From an uncultured Acidimicrobiales bacterium (lineage in GTDB: Bacteria > Actinomycetota > Acidimicrobiia > Acidimicrobiales > SZUA-35), in the NCBI GenBank assembly GCA_937922805.1, contig CALAJV010000022.1:19001-83000 (forward strand): a stretch of 64,000 bases of DNA. Direction: 5' to 3'. Below are positions 18,911 to 27,637 of this stretch, in pieces. The translations under genes were made by a program, and so were the position numbers. The notes under the pieces were generated by a model that made no database searches, was not told the DNA's origin, and was given only the letters and a program-made list of their open reading frames with translations. The stretch's first letter is position 1. Each line of letters opens with the position of its first letter.

Positions 18911-20131
18911 ATGGGCTCAAGGCACGAAACCAATCTCGAGACCGAGCTAACCGCTCCCCAAGGCAACTTCGCTGTGCAACGGTATCCAAAGCGCCAAAAC
19001 GAGCGACTCCGAGCATGGGACGCCGCCGACGAGTATCTGCTGAATTATGTTGGCCAGCCCGACATCGACAATGACCTCTCTGGATTGACGATGCTGGCCC
19101 AGCGACATTCGGCCCTTGTGGTAAACGATTCCTTTGGAGCGCTGGCAATTGCGTTAGCCGCCGATATGTCGGACGCTGCGTCGTTGGTGTCGTGGTCTGA
19201 CTCCTATTTGGCCCACCGGGCCCTCACGGCAAATATCGAGAACAACGAGCCAGGTCTACCGATTCGAACGGTGTCGGGCCTGGACAGTCCAGGCGACTCG
19301 TTCGACCTCGTTCTCATCAAGGTACCCAAGTCGAACTCCTTTCTCGAGGATCAATTACTGCGTTTGCGCCCTTGTCTTTCAGCGGACACGAAAATCGTTG
19401 CCGCCGGAATGGTTAAACATGTTCATTCATCAACACTCCAGATTTTCGAACGCATTCTCGGTCCGACTCGCACCTCATTGGCGAAGAAGAAGGCTCGCCT
19501 CATCCACACCAAGTTCGACCCGACCCTGACCCCACCCCCGACTCCGTGGCCAGTCTCCTGGAAGACAAACGGTATTGACGTCTCCAGTTACGCCGGAGTT
19601 TTTTCGGCCGCCAAACTCGATATCGGAACCCGTTTCCTGATCGATAACTTGCCGACTGATTTACCATCGAGTGCAGACCCAGCCGAATTCAACCTTGTCG
19701 ACTTGGGATGCGGCAACGGAGTGATCGGTACCGTTGCTGCGTCGGTCTACCCAGGAGCTGAACCGACCTTCCTCGATGAGTCTTATGCCGCGGTGGCGTC
19801 GGCGGAGAGAACCTTCCGCTCCGCGTTCCCAGAACGTACAGCCCACTTTGCCGTTTGCACCGGGTTGGCCGAAGCGGCCAACCATGAAAACCAGATTGAT
19901 GTCGTGGTCACCAATCCTCCTTTTCATCAAAATCAGGCAATGACTGATGCAGTGGCTTGGGATATGTTCAACGACGCCCACCGCTATTTGGCCGACGCTG
20001 GTGAACTTTGGGTAGTTGGTAACCGGCATCTCGGATACCACACCAAGTTGAAACGGGTCTTTGGCAACTGTGAAACTATCGCATCGAACCGGAAGTTCGT
20101 TGTGCTCAAATCTCAGAAGTCGAAACGCTAA
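18911..20131 (+). CDS. rlmG: 23S rRNA (guanine-N2)-methyltransferase RlmG
   Basis: 406 residues. Both halves match RlmG: the inactive N-terminal domain (LRAWDAADEYLL, then NDSFGAL, VLIKVPKS, TLQIFERILGPTRTSLAKKKARLI) and the catalytic domain with SAM motif I DLGCGNGVIG (264-273), LDESYAAVASA, NPPFHQ (335-340), DMFNDAHRYL, and VVGNRHLGYHTKLKRVFGNC. Together these resemble E. coli RlmG (m2G1835 of 23S rRNA) more closely than RsmC. Best known in gammaproteobacteria, so its presence here may reflect transfer; no composition break is evident by eye. The target base is inferred from the family. Confidence 0.85.
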   Translation: MGSRHETNLETELTAPQGNFAVQRYPKRQNERLRAWDAADEYLLNYVGQPDIDNDLSGLTMLAQRHSALVVNDSFGALAIALAADMSDAASLVSWSDSYLAHRALTANIENNEPGLPIRTVSGLDSPGDSFDLVLIKVPKSNSFLEDQLLRLRPCLSADTKIVAAGMVKHVHSSTLQIFERILGPTRTSLAKKKARLIHTKFDPTLTPPPTPWPVSWKTNGIDVSSYAGVFSAAKLDIGTRFLIDNLPTDLPSSADPAEFNLVDLGCGNGVIGTVAASVYPGAEPTFLDESYAAVASAERTFRSAFPERTAHFAVCTGLAEAANHENQIDVVVTNPPFHQNQAMTDAVAWDMFNDAHRYLADAGELWVVGNRHLGYHTKLKRVFGNCETIASNRKFVVLKSQKSKR

Positions 20132-20572
20132 CGCCACTGATAAGGCTGGCTACTCATGTCGCTTTGGTTGCTATCTGGTCATCGCCAAATCCAAGTTCGG
20201 CTGAGGTTGCGATCCGAGCGGGAACTTCGAGAGACAAATGAATCTTCGAATTGAAGGGGCGATTGGCCTTCAAACCACCGGCATCTGGGTGGGTTATATG
20301 CCGGAAACGGAACCGCTGTTACTATACCAAGCCCTACATTTCGGGACCCAAATGGCTGAAACGAGATTTAGTAACGGAAACCAACAACCGACAATGCAAT
20401 TGAAGCATGTAGTACAGAAAGGTACGAATTAAAATCAATCCTAGCAGCGCAGCTTGATTACAGATTAGTGCAAGGTCAAAGTCAATGTCGGACCGATCAT
20501 GTAAGGTTTGCGCAGCACGGTCGATGTGAGCAGAACGGGATAGCTCGCGGCGCCCACTCGGACTCGCAGGAG
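20132..20572 (+). other. Structured leader region upstream of proV
   Basis: 441 bp between rlmG and the preferred proV start. Two neighbouring hairpins are visible. Arms TTGAAGG (20251-20257) and CCTTCAA (20267-20273) form the first; CCGGCAT (20278-20284) and ATGCCGG (20298-20304) form the second. A 64-codon frame (20238-20432) passes through both hairpins and has no family resemblance, so I do not call it a gene. The region matches none of the riboswitch consensus sequences I checked (glycine, c-di-AMP ydaO, guanidine, cobalamin). Osmotic control of the downstream operon is a guess. Confidence 0.5.
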
Positions 20573-21808
20573 ATGCACACCTTGCCGACAAAGATCGAAA
20601 TCAGAAACCTCGTCAAAATTTTTGGCGACGAAGCACAAGGGGATGCGCTCAAGCTCCTCAAAGGGGGTGCTTCGAAGAACAGGATTCAGGCCGAAACCGG
20701 CCATGTAGTCGGTGTCGATCACGCTGATTTTCAAGTGGAAGAAGGTGAGATCTTCGTCGTTATGGGCCTGTCCGGCTCCGGCAAGTCCACCCTGATCCGC
20801 TGCGTGAATCGTCTGGTAGAACCGACGGCCGGTCAAGTAATTGTTGACGGCGTAGACGTGACCGCGTTGAGTTCACGCGATCTACAAGAGTTCCGCCGAT
20901 CAAAGACTGGAATGGTGTTCCAGCACTTCGCTCTGTTCCCCCATCAGAACGTCCGGGCCAACGTTGCGTTCGGCCTCAAAGTAAAAGGCCTTGGCCAAGA
21001 CGCTCGAAATCAAGCGGCCGATGAGGCACTAGCGATGGTCGGATTGGCCGGCTATGAGCAGAGCTTCCCTGGTCAGTTGAGCGGTGGCATGCAACAACGA
21101 GTCGGCTTGGCTCGAGCCTTGGCTAGTCAACCCGACATTCTCTTGATGGACGAAGCGTTCAGCGCCCTCGATCCTTTGATTCGGCGTCAGATGCAAGATG
21201 AACTGCTGACAATCCAACAAGGTCTTGCCAATCGAAACACAATTTTGTTCATCACCCACGACCTCAACGAGGCCCTGAGGGTCGGGAGCCGAGTGTGCAT
21301 CATGAAAGACGGCGCCATCCATCAAATAGGCACTCCAGAAGACATTTTGATGCGACCAGAAACGGACTACGTCGCCGAGTTTGTTCAAGACGTTGACCAA
21401 GGTCGCGTTCTTCTCGTTTCAAACGTAACGGAGCCAGCGGTTACCGTGACCGGCGAAACCGCGGTCGCCGCTGCAATCGGAACGATGGACCGAGCGAACC
21501 GGGATTCTCTCCACGTGGTTGACAATGAAGGTCGACCAATCGGAGCATTCACAATCCGAGCGGCGGCCCGTGCTCCTGGAAGCGATCCAATTTCCAAGCA
21601 CGCGAAGCCGGTCGAGTCCGTGGCGAGCGACATGATGCTAGCCAAGGCCTACCAGCGATGTGGCGGCGGACTGCCCCTTGCGGTTGTCGACGAGGGCGGA
21701 AAGCTAATCGGCTCAGTCAACCCGCTTGAGATCCTGGCTGAGCTTGGACGGGTAGAGAGCATCTCAGAGAAACTTGAACAAGCAAAAGCGAAGGGGACGC
21801 AGCGGTGA
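20573..21808 (+). CDS. proV: Glycine betaine/L-proline ABC transporter ATP-binding protein
   Basis: 411 residues from the ATG at 20573. The N-terminus IEIRNLVKIFGDEAQ and the following KNRI..GHVVGV segment are ProV-specific. Walker A GLSGSGKST, the signature LSGGMQQR, Walker B ILLMDEAFSALDPLIR and the His loop ITHDLNEA are all present. Two CBS domains form the C-terminus (~270-400), a fold that senses ionic strength in OpuA. The open frame extends to a GTG at 20468, but similarity begins right after 20573. The GGAG before this ATG abuts it unusually closely. The stop overlaps the proW GTG by 4 bases (GTGA). Confidence 0.93.
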   Translation: MHTLPTKIEIRNLVKIFGDEAQGDALKLLKGGASKNRIQAETGHVVGVDHADFQVEEGEIFVVMGLSGSGKSTLIRCVNRLVEPTAGQVIVDGVDVTALSSRDLQEFRRSKTGMVFQHFALFPHQNVRANVAFGLKVKGLGQDARNQAADEALAMVGLAGYEQSFPGQLSGGMQQRVGLARALASQPDILLMDEAFSALDPLIRRQMQDELLTIQQGLANRNTILFITHDLNEALRVGSRVCIMKDGAIHQIGTPEDILMRPETDYVAEFVQDVDQGRVLLVSNVTEPAVTVTGETAVAAAIGTMDRANRDSLHVVDNEGRPIGAFTIRAAARAPGSDPISKHAKPVESVASDMMLAKAYQRCGGGLPLAVVDEGGKLIGSVNPLEILAELGRVESISEKLEQAKAKGTQR

Positions 21809-23877
21809 TTTTTGCTGAACAGTTCTGGAACAACGAAACGCTCGACAAATGGGCCATTCCGTTTGGACTTTGGATCGAGGAGATCGTTTTCTGGCTCACC
21901 ACTAACATCAAACCAGCACTCGATGCCATCAAATGGCCAGTCGATCAGCTCCTAAACCTAATTGTCGATAACCTGCTCCAAACGTGGCTGCCTTGGCCTC
22001 TAGTTCTCCTCTTCTTTGTTCTTCTCGGTGCTTATACCCGAAATTTCAAAGTCGGGCTGGGTAGCGCAGCGGCGCTTCTTGCGTGCGGACTGCTTGGTGA
22101 TGACTACTGGAACCTAACGATGGAAACGGTCGGAATGATCACGGTCGCCGTGATCATCTGCACCATTATCGGAATCCCACTAGGAATCCTGTCAGCCAGA
22201 GTCGACTCTTTTTGGAACCGGTTACGCCCGATTCTCGATGGCATGCAAGTCGTTCACCCGTTCGTTTACTTGCTGCCAATCATCTTTCTCTTCGGTGTTC
22301 GTCGAACGCCTGGTGTCTTGGCTACCCTCGTGTTCGCTTTGCCGCCTATCGTTCGACTTACAAATCTCGGCATCCGACAAGTTCCCGACGATGTCGTCGA
22401 AGCGGCAAGAGCCTTCGGTGCTTCTGAATCTCGAGTTCTCCGAGAGGTGCAACTACCCCTGGCTCGGCCAGCCATAATGGCCGGATTAAACCAGACCCTA
22501 CTTCTTTCACTGTCGATGGTTGGCATCGTCGCAATTATCGCCGGTGGTGGTTTAGGCAAGCCGATCTTGACCGCTCTAGCGACCGCCAACATCCCGATCG
22601 GCGCTTCAGCTGGTGCCGGGCTCTACTTCGTCGGCGTATTACTTGACCGCATCTCTCAGCCTGAAGCCGGTGATGATCGCGGAAGCCTTGCCCGCCGAGT
22701 CCGCGAGGCCTGGGCGAACAGGAAAGATCCAATCGTGCCACCGATGCCAAACCCAGGCATTGCTGACGACCCTGAAGCCGAGCTGCTGGCGCTAATGACC
22801 GACAACAAACCAGAGACGTTGTCACTTGGCCGTCGAATCGCAGCGCAAGCCGGTGTAATAGGAGGCGCTGCCGCGTGCTTTGGCGCCATGGTTGCCTGGG
22901 CCAGCGACGCCGGGCGAATTGGCCCGTACGTTCGAGCGGCCGATGCTGAACTTGAAGGTAGCCACAGCGGTATAAGCGCCGCCGGTGGCTCCTGGTTCGG
23001 AATACTCGTCTTGGCAATCGGTATCGGAATTTTGCTGTGCGGCCTAGCGACGTTGGCTATTCCAGCAGCCCGAACATCGAACCTTACGAAGCTTCCAACC
23101 TTCGTCGCAGCCGGATCAGCTATTTTGGCGCTCGCTGGCTCATACTTGGTGATACCAGCTACCGCAGCGGCCCACACAACAGGACCTGGAATTTGGTTCG
23201 CCTTGGCTGGCGGCGCTCTTATCCTGGTCCCAGCCATCGTTGCCGGCATACAAATGCAACCCGATCCGAAACGATCGGCAACATCGGCTGGGGGCCCAGT
23301 TGCGCTCGGCGTGATGGGGTTGTTTCTTTTCTTTGCCGGCGCAAGTGGATCGTGGATTCTCGATCAGCGTAACGACGCCGCTGAACTAGCCCGCGAACTC
23401 GCTGCTCAAGCTGGAGGCGATGCCAACCAAGGCGGCGTAGCAGCCGAAATTCTAGCTGAAGCAATGTCTGGAACGAGACGGGAAGCAATACTCGGTATGG
23501 CCCAAGACGGTCCAAGGATCGGATACGCAGTAGCAGCCATGACGGCCCTGATGGTTTTGTTTGGATTAGCCCGCTATGTCAGCAACGGCAGGGTCCAACG
23601 AGTGCTGTCTTTCGCTCTATACGGCATCGGATTCGGCTGCGTTGCCATATCTTTCGCCTGGATCGCGACCATAATTAGACTCGACGTTCAGCAAATATCA
23701 CCCGGAGCAAGTGCTTTCTTGACCGGTTGCGGTGGAGCCGTGCTCATGGCGATCGCCCGAAGTCAGATAACAGCCCATGAAGCCCGCGCTACGATTCGAC
23801 CAACAGTACAAGAAGAACAACCCGGCGACGAAGAAGCACTGAACGCCGATCAAACCCTCAACAAAGTCTCAATTTAA
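21805..23877 (+). CDS. proW: Glycine betaine/L-proline ABC transporter permease with long C-terminal membrane extension
   Basis: 690 residues. The first ~290 match ProW/OpuAB permease: helices from ~55, the TVAVIICTIIGIPLGILSAR segment, PILDGMQVVHPFVYLLPIIF, the EAA loop AARAFGASESRVLREVQLPLARP and GGLGKPILTAL. Usual ProW is ~350 residues. Here ~400 more residues carry about seven additional hydrophobic helices with short acidic or Gly/Ala-rich loops. I recognise no family in the extension. GTG start at 21805 overlaps the proV stop. It feeds betaine or proline through the membrane with ProV energy and ProX delivery. Confidence 0.88.
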   Translation: MIFAEQFWNNETLDKWAIPFGLWIEEIVFWLTTNIKPALDAIKWPVDQLLNLIVDNLLQTWLPWPLVLLFFVLLGAYTRNFKVGLGSAAALLACGLLGDDYWNLTMETVGMITVAVIICTIIGIPLGILSARVDSFWNRLRPILDGMQVVHPFVYLLPIIFLFGVRRTPGVLATLVFALPPIVRLTNLGIRQVPDDVVEAARAFGASESRVLREVQLPLARPAIMAGLNQTLLLSLSMVGIVAIIAGGGLGKPILTALATANIPIGASAGAGLYFVGVLLDRISQPEAGDDRGSLARRVREAWANRKDPIVPPMPNPGIADDPEAELLALMTDNKPETLSLGRRIAAQAGVIGGAAACFGAMVAWASDAGRIGPYVRAADAELEGSHSGISAAGGSWFGILVLAIGIGILLCGLATLAIPAARTSNLTKLPTFVAAGSAILALAGSYLVIPATAAAHTTGPGIWFALAGGALILVPAIVAGIQMQPDPKRSATSAGGPVALGVMGLFLFFAGASGSWILDQRNDAAELARELAAQAGGDANQGGVAAEILAEAMSGTRREAILGMAQDGPRIGYAVAAMTALMVLFGLARYVSNGRVQRVLSFALYGIGFGCVAISFAWIATIIRLDVQQISPGASAFLTGCGGAVLMAIARSQITAHEARATIRPTVQEEQPGDEEALNADQTLNKVSI

Positions 23878-23903
23878 TGAGAAACCAGAAACAGGAGAGA
23901 ATA

Positions 23904-25067
23904 ATGTTCAACAAACAATGGCGATTCCTCGTTGCCGTATTTATCGCGCTGGGCCTAACGGCCACAGCTTGTGGCGACAACCTCGAAGTTGAAGTAGGGA
24001 CCGAAGACGCTGATTCTGAGACCGACGGAGCAGAAGATTCCGACGGCGACGATGACGCTATGGAAGACGAAGACGCTATGGAAGACGATGGCGCTGACGC
24101 CGACTTGGCCATGCCTGGTGAAGGCAAGACCGTCCAGATGGCTCGTGGTAACTGGCAGGAAACACAGTTCCAAAACACTGTTATCCAGCAACTCTTGGTT
24201 GAGCTCGGTTACGAAGTAGATACGCCAGAAGAAATCGCTCCTGCGACATTCTTCCCTGCGCTTGCACAAGGCGACTTCGACGTCTGGGCCTCGACTTGGC
24301 CACTGAACCACGATCCACTGGCCGAAGGTGAAATGCCAGGCGGTGGAATCATCGCTGACAACATCACCAACGTTGGTTTGATGATGAGCTCCGGTGCTCT
24401 CCAGGGAATCCTAGTGGACAAGGCCAGCGTGGAAGAATTTGGCTTCACCACTATGGACGAACTGCTTGACAACCCAGACGCGGTTGCTCACTTCGACACC
24501 GATGGCGACGGCGTTGCCGACATCAACGGCTGTGATGATGGTTGGGGTTGCCAGAAGGTAATCAACGACACCATCGAACAAAACGGCTGGGGCGATCGGG
24601 TTGCCCAGGTTTCAGCTACTCACTCAGCGCTTTTCGCTGAGTCGCAAGCCAACTTTGACCAAGGTGAAGGTGTCCTGCAGTACGTTTGGACCCCAACTGC
24701 GTTCGTCGGCAAGCTTGTACCTGGACGAGACGTTCAGTGGCTCGCTATGGATGCGGCTAGCGCTCTCCCAGAGCAGCAAGTTGCTTCCGAAGTTGGAGAT
24801 TCGTGTACCGCGACTCCTTGTATAACCGGCTTCTCCCCTTCTGACATCGTTGTCTCTGCTAACAACGAATGGCTGGCTGATAACCCATCGGCACAAGCCT
24901 TGCTCGAAGGATTCAAGATGAACCCAATCGACGTAGCAGTCGTTGCTGTTGCCATCGATGGTGGCGCCAACACCCAAGCTGACATCGAGTCAGCTGCTGC
25001 CAAGTGGATTGAAGACAACCGTGAAACATTGACCCCTCTGCTAGACGAGGCTCGAGCTGCTGGCTGA
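23904..25067 (+). CDS. proX: Glycine betaine/L-proline substrate-binding lipoprotein
   Basis: 387 residues from the ATG at 23904 (AGGAGAG 5-6 bases upstream; an ATG at 23877 also overlaps the proW stop but lacks a good site). Signal peptide with lipobox LTATAC and a very acidic linker (~residues 25-70). The body follows ProX: MARGNWQETQFQNTVIQQLL, DVWASTWPLNHDP, a short D-T-D-G-D-G-V-A-D loop like that of E. coli ProX, GCDDGWGCQKVIND, YVWTPTAFVGKLVPGRDVQWL, and the C-terminal IEDNRETLTPLL. Trp and Tyr residues in these blocks form the cage for quaternary ammonium in relatives. Last gene of the operon, followed by a strong terminator. Confidence 0.92.
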   Translation: MFNKQWRFLVAVFIALGLTATACGDNLEVEVGTEDADSETDGAEDSDGDDDAMEDEDAMEDDGADADLAMPGEGKTVQMARGNWQETQFQNTVIQQLLVELGYEVDTPEEIAPATFFPALAQGDFDVWASTWPLNHDPLAEGEMPGGGIIADNITNVGLMMSSGALQGILVDKASVEEFGFTTMDELLDNPDAVAHFDTDGDGVADINGCDDGWGCQKVINDTIEQNGWGDRVAQVSATHSALFAESQANFDQGEGVLQYVWTPTAFVGKLVPGRDVQWLAMDAASALPEQQVASEVGDSCTATPCITGFSPSDIVVSANNEWLADNPSAQALLEGFKMNPIDVAVVAVAIDGGANTQADIESAAAKWIEDNRETLTPLLDEARAAG

Positions 25068-25116
25068 TTCAGTTAGCGCCTAGAGAACATATTTGGCTCA
25101 CTGACTGGTGAGCGCT

Positions 25117-25148
25117 GAAAGGCCGGGGGATCTTTCTCCCGGCCTTTC
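25117..25148. terminator. Bidirectional intrinsic terminator after proX
   Basis: Arms of 14 bases (25117-25130 and 25135-25148) pair with one mismatch around a TCTT loop, beginning GAAAGGCCGG and ending CCGGCCTTTC. A-rich and T-rich edges flank the stem on both strands. It sits between the convergent proX and aldehyde dehydrogenase genes and could stop both. A second small hairpin GCTCAC...GTGAGC lies just upstream at 25096-25113. Confidence 0.85.
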
Positions 25149-25182
25149 GCATTCTCAAAACGTCGTGGTGCCAGCCAAGCGG

Positions 25183-26658
25183 CTATCGCATTACAAAAGG
25201 GTTGGCCATTGGTTCGTTTGAGGTGTTGATCCAAACAGTTTTCGTGCGGGTGTATTCCCGAATAGCGTCGATACCGGCTTCTCGCCCGTATCCGCTGTCG
25301 CCAAACCCCCCAAACGGCGCCATCGGCGAAATCACCCGGTAGGTGTTGACCCAAACAATTCCCGATCGAACTGCTTTCGCTACCCGGTGCGCCCTCGCCA
25401 CGTTAGACGTGAACACGCCGGCCCCGAGCCCAAACGTGGTGTCGTTGGCTAACGCGACTCCGTCGTCTTCGCTGTCAAAGCGAAGTACCGACATGACCGG
25501 CCCGAAGAGCTCGACTTGCACACTTCTCGTTTCGTTGTTCTGGCATCCGAGAATGGTTGGCTTGTAGTACCAGCCCGAATCCAAACCTGCAGGCCGCTCT
25601 CCCCCCGTATGGATTACAGCGCCCTGCGACTTCGATTCGGCTACGACTGCCTCAATATGATCCCGTTGGGCCACGGTTGCCAACGGACCCATCTGGGTAT
25701 TCGGATCAAGCGGGTCTCCGATTCGGATTTGTTCGGCGCGATCGACAAGCGTCGAAACAAAGTCGTCGTAGATGGCACTTTGCACCATGACTCGCGAACC
25801 AGCAACACAGCTCTGCCCAGTTGCACCAAAGTTTCCTGCAATCGCTCCGTTAATCGCTCCTTCGATGTCTGCATCGTCGAACACGAGAATTGGCGATTTG
25901 CCCCCTAGTTCAAGCGAAACGTGAGCAAAGTTCTTTGCCGTATTCTCAACTACTTTGCGAGCGGCATCTATTCCACCGGTAAACGCCACTCGACTAACAA
26001 GCCGATGGCTGGTCAACACACGACCACAAGGTTCCCCGAAACCGGTGATAATGTTCACCACGCCTGGTGGAAATCCTGCTTCATCTACTAGCTTAGCCAT
26101 TTCGAGCAGGGCGGCTGGCGCCTGTTCCGAAGCCTTAATCACGACGGTGTTTCCAGCCGCCAGGGCTGGGCCTACCTTGGTGGCGGTAAGAAACATCTCA
26201 GCGTTCCACGGGACTACGGCCGCTACGACGCCAATTGGTTCCCTGGTCGTGAACACATGCATATTCGGCTTATCGATCGGGAGCGTCGCTCCTTCGATCT
26301 TGTCAGCAAACCCTCCGTAGTAGCGATAATAGTCGGCTACATACGCTGTTTGCGACCGGGTTTCGACCGCTAGTTTCCCACTATCAGTTGTCTCGATGTT
26401 GCCTAAATGCTCCGCGTCTCGATCAATGAGGTCGGCCAGACGATAAAGCAGTTGCCCGCGTCTCGTCGCTGTCATCTCAGCCCACGGACCTTGATGAAGA
26501 GAACGGTGGGCAGCTTCGACGGCTCTATTAACATCCGTTTCAGTGGCGGCCGGAGCGGTTGCCCATGGATCGCCGGTGGATGGATTGAGCGTCTCAAACC
26601 GGTTCCCATCGGATGCTTCGCAAAACCCGCCGTCGATGTAAAGCTGATAGTTGTTCAT
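25183..26658 (-). CDS. NAD(P)-dependent aldehyde dehydrogenase
   Basis: 491-residue ALDH superfamily member. Catalytic residues are all visible: N152 in VVPWNAEM, E250 in SLELGGKSP, C284 in FGATGQSCVAG, and the C-terminal GGFGDSGYGREAG. The pattern is closest to the betaine/phenylacetaldehyde/gamma-guanidinobutyraldehyde-type dehydrogenases, but the substrate cannot be set by eye. The nearby betaine transporter makes betaine aldehyde worth considering, although the ALDH is on the opposite strand. ATG at 26658. It lies 86 bp downstream of the PF06684 gene on the same strand, so the pair may form an operon. Confidence 0.9.
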   Translation of the reverse strand: MNNYQLYIDGGFCEASDGNRFETLNPSTGDPWATAPAATETDVNRAVEAAHRSLHQGPWAEMTATRRGQLLYRLADLIDRDAEHLGNIETTDSGKLAVETRSQTAYVADYYRYYGGFADKIEGATLPIDKPNMHVFTTREPIGVVAAVVPWNAEMFLTATKVGPALAAGNTVVIKASEQAPAALLEMAKLVDEAGFPPGVVNIITGFGEPCGRVLTSHRLVSRVAFTGGIDAARKVVENTAKNFAHVSLELGGKSPILVFDDADIEGAINGAIAGNFGATGQSCVAGSRVMVQSAIYDDFVSTLVDRAEQIRIGDPLDPNTQMGPLATVAQRDHIEAVVAESKSQGAVIHTGGERPAGLDSGWYYKPTILGCQNNETRSVQVELFGPVMSVLRFDSEDDGVALANDTTFGLGAGVFTSNVARAHRVAKAVRSGIVWVNTYRVISPMAPFGGFGDSGYGREAGIDAIREYTRTKTVWINTSNEPMANPFVMR

Positions 26659-26744
26659 ACGTTCTCATCTCCGTTAGAGCGCCAAGCCGCAAGAAAACTA
26701 CCGGAACGATTTGGCATTGGTGCGGCCTCTGTTTCTGGATCGTA

Positions 26745-27332
26745 TTACTGGTCCAAACCCATTTCTTTCATGTCGCTATACCGATTACCAATTCGATGGT
26801 GAGGACGGCCACCGACCGACGCTCCGATGGCAACGACAATCTCATCAGGTCCAGGAGAATCAGCAATGGCCATTTCGAAGGTCAGATAGTGTGAGCGCCA
26901 GCCCGGATCGATCTTGTGCATCATAGGTATTGAAACAGTGGCACCCGGCCCTCCTCTTGTATTGGTGAACGAGAGGTACGCGGTGCCAGAGACAGCGTCG
27001 CGAAACACATTTCCAAATCGAAGTGTGTGGATAATGGCGGAGCCGTGCTCGATTTCTCCATTCGTACCGACCATGGCCGCTTTGCCGTAGCCTTCGACGA
27101 CGTCGCCGCTCCCGGCCAAATCAACCAACCGAGGGACCATCACCTCGGCTAGATCCGGTGCCAACTCAAGAATCGTTGGTCGAAGGTCCTCTACGAAACC
27201 TTGATCGGCCCAAGGGTTGGCAATAACGGCGGCTACGCCGCAAAGCCGAAGCGGTGGATCGGCCTTGCGGCCGCCTTCTATGTGAACGTCTTCGGTGGTC
27301 GCCACCAATTTACGCAGCTGTAGAGGGCTCAT
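26745..27332 (-). CDS. Amino acid synthesis family protein (PF06684)
   Basis: 195 residues from ATG 27332. The open frame is longer (to 27575), but its upstream part is unrelated in character. The blocks LRLCGVAAVIANPWADQGFVE, VMVPRLVDLAGSGDVVEGYGKAA and GNVFRDAVSGTAYLSFTNTRGGPGA (each part of a longer conserved run) and C-terminal ASVGGRPHHRIGNRYSDM match PF06684/DUF1185-like proteins. The family name is historical; a deep-sea structure-based role in amino-acid-related catabolism has been discussed but not settled. Frequent neighbours are oxidoreductases and aldehyde dehydrogenases, as here. Confidence 0.82.
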   Translation of the reverse strand: MSPLQLRKLVATTEDVHIEGGRKADPPLRLCGVAAVIANPWADQGFVEDLRPTILELAPDLAEVMVPRLVDLAGSGDVVEGYGKAAMVGTNGEIEHGSAIIHTLRFGNVFRDAVSGTAYLSFTNTRGGPGATVSIPMMHKIDPGWRSHYLTFEMAIADSPGPDEIVVAIGASVGGRPHHRIGNRYSDMKEMGLDQ

Positions 27333-27637
27333 GGTCCAAACCTGTTCTGTCGAGCATTGATTCCTATCCACATTCTTACGAATTCGAATTTCTCGTGTTC
27401 TGCTACTAGTCGCTGAGCAAGCGTTGCAAGCCCTCGAACCATACGTCACTGAACTTCTATTGGTCAATGAAGACAACCAACAGATTGCTCCAGGACTGAG
27501 TGACTGCCTATCGATACCAAATCGATGTGGGATCTGCTGGGCCTGAAGTTGGTGGCTCCAGAGGCCCTGTGGCAATATTTGACGTGCAACGGCCGGGCGA
27601 AACGGTCACGACCAACGGCAAAGGGCGAGGAAGAAAC
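27333..27637. other. Divergent intergenic region before the selenoprotein candidate
   Basis: 305 bp between the divergent PF06684 gene and the AhpD-like gene. It must hold both promoters, but no convincing -35/-10 pair stands out. Two copies of the self-complementary hexamer ATCGAT (27510-27515 and 27521-27526) are spaced 11 bp apart, one helical turn. An open frame enters from 27500 but has no ribosome binding site and no similarity before 27638. Confidence 0.4.

Noticed and set aside
20238..20432. 64-codon frame before proV
   Set aside because: It crosses two perfect hairpins, has no ribosome site and no recognisable domain.
27500..27637. Upstream extension of the AhpD-like frame
   Set aside because: No ribosome site at 27500 and no CMD-like character; ATG 27638 has GAGG at good spacing.
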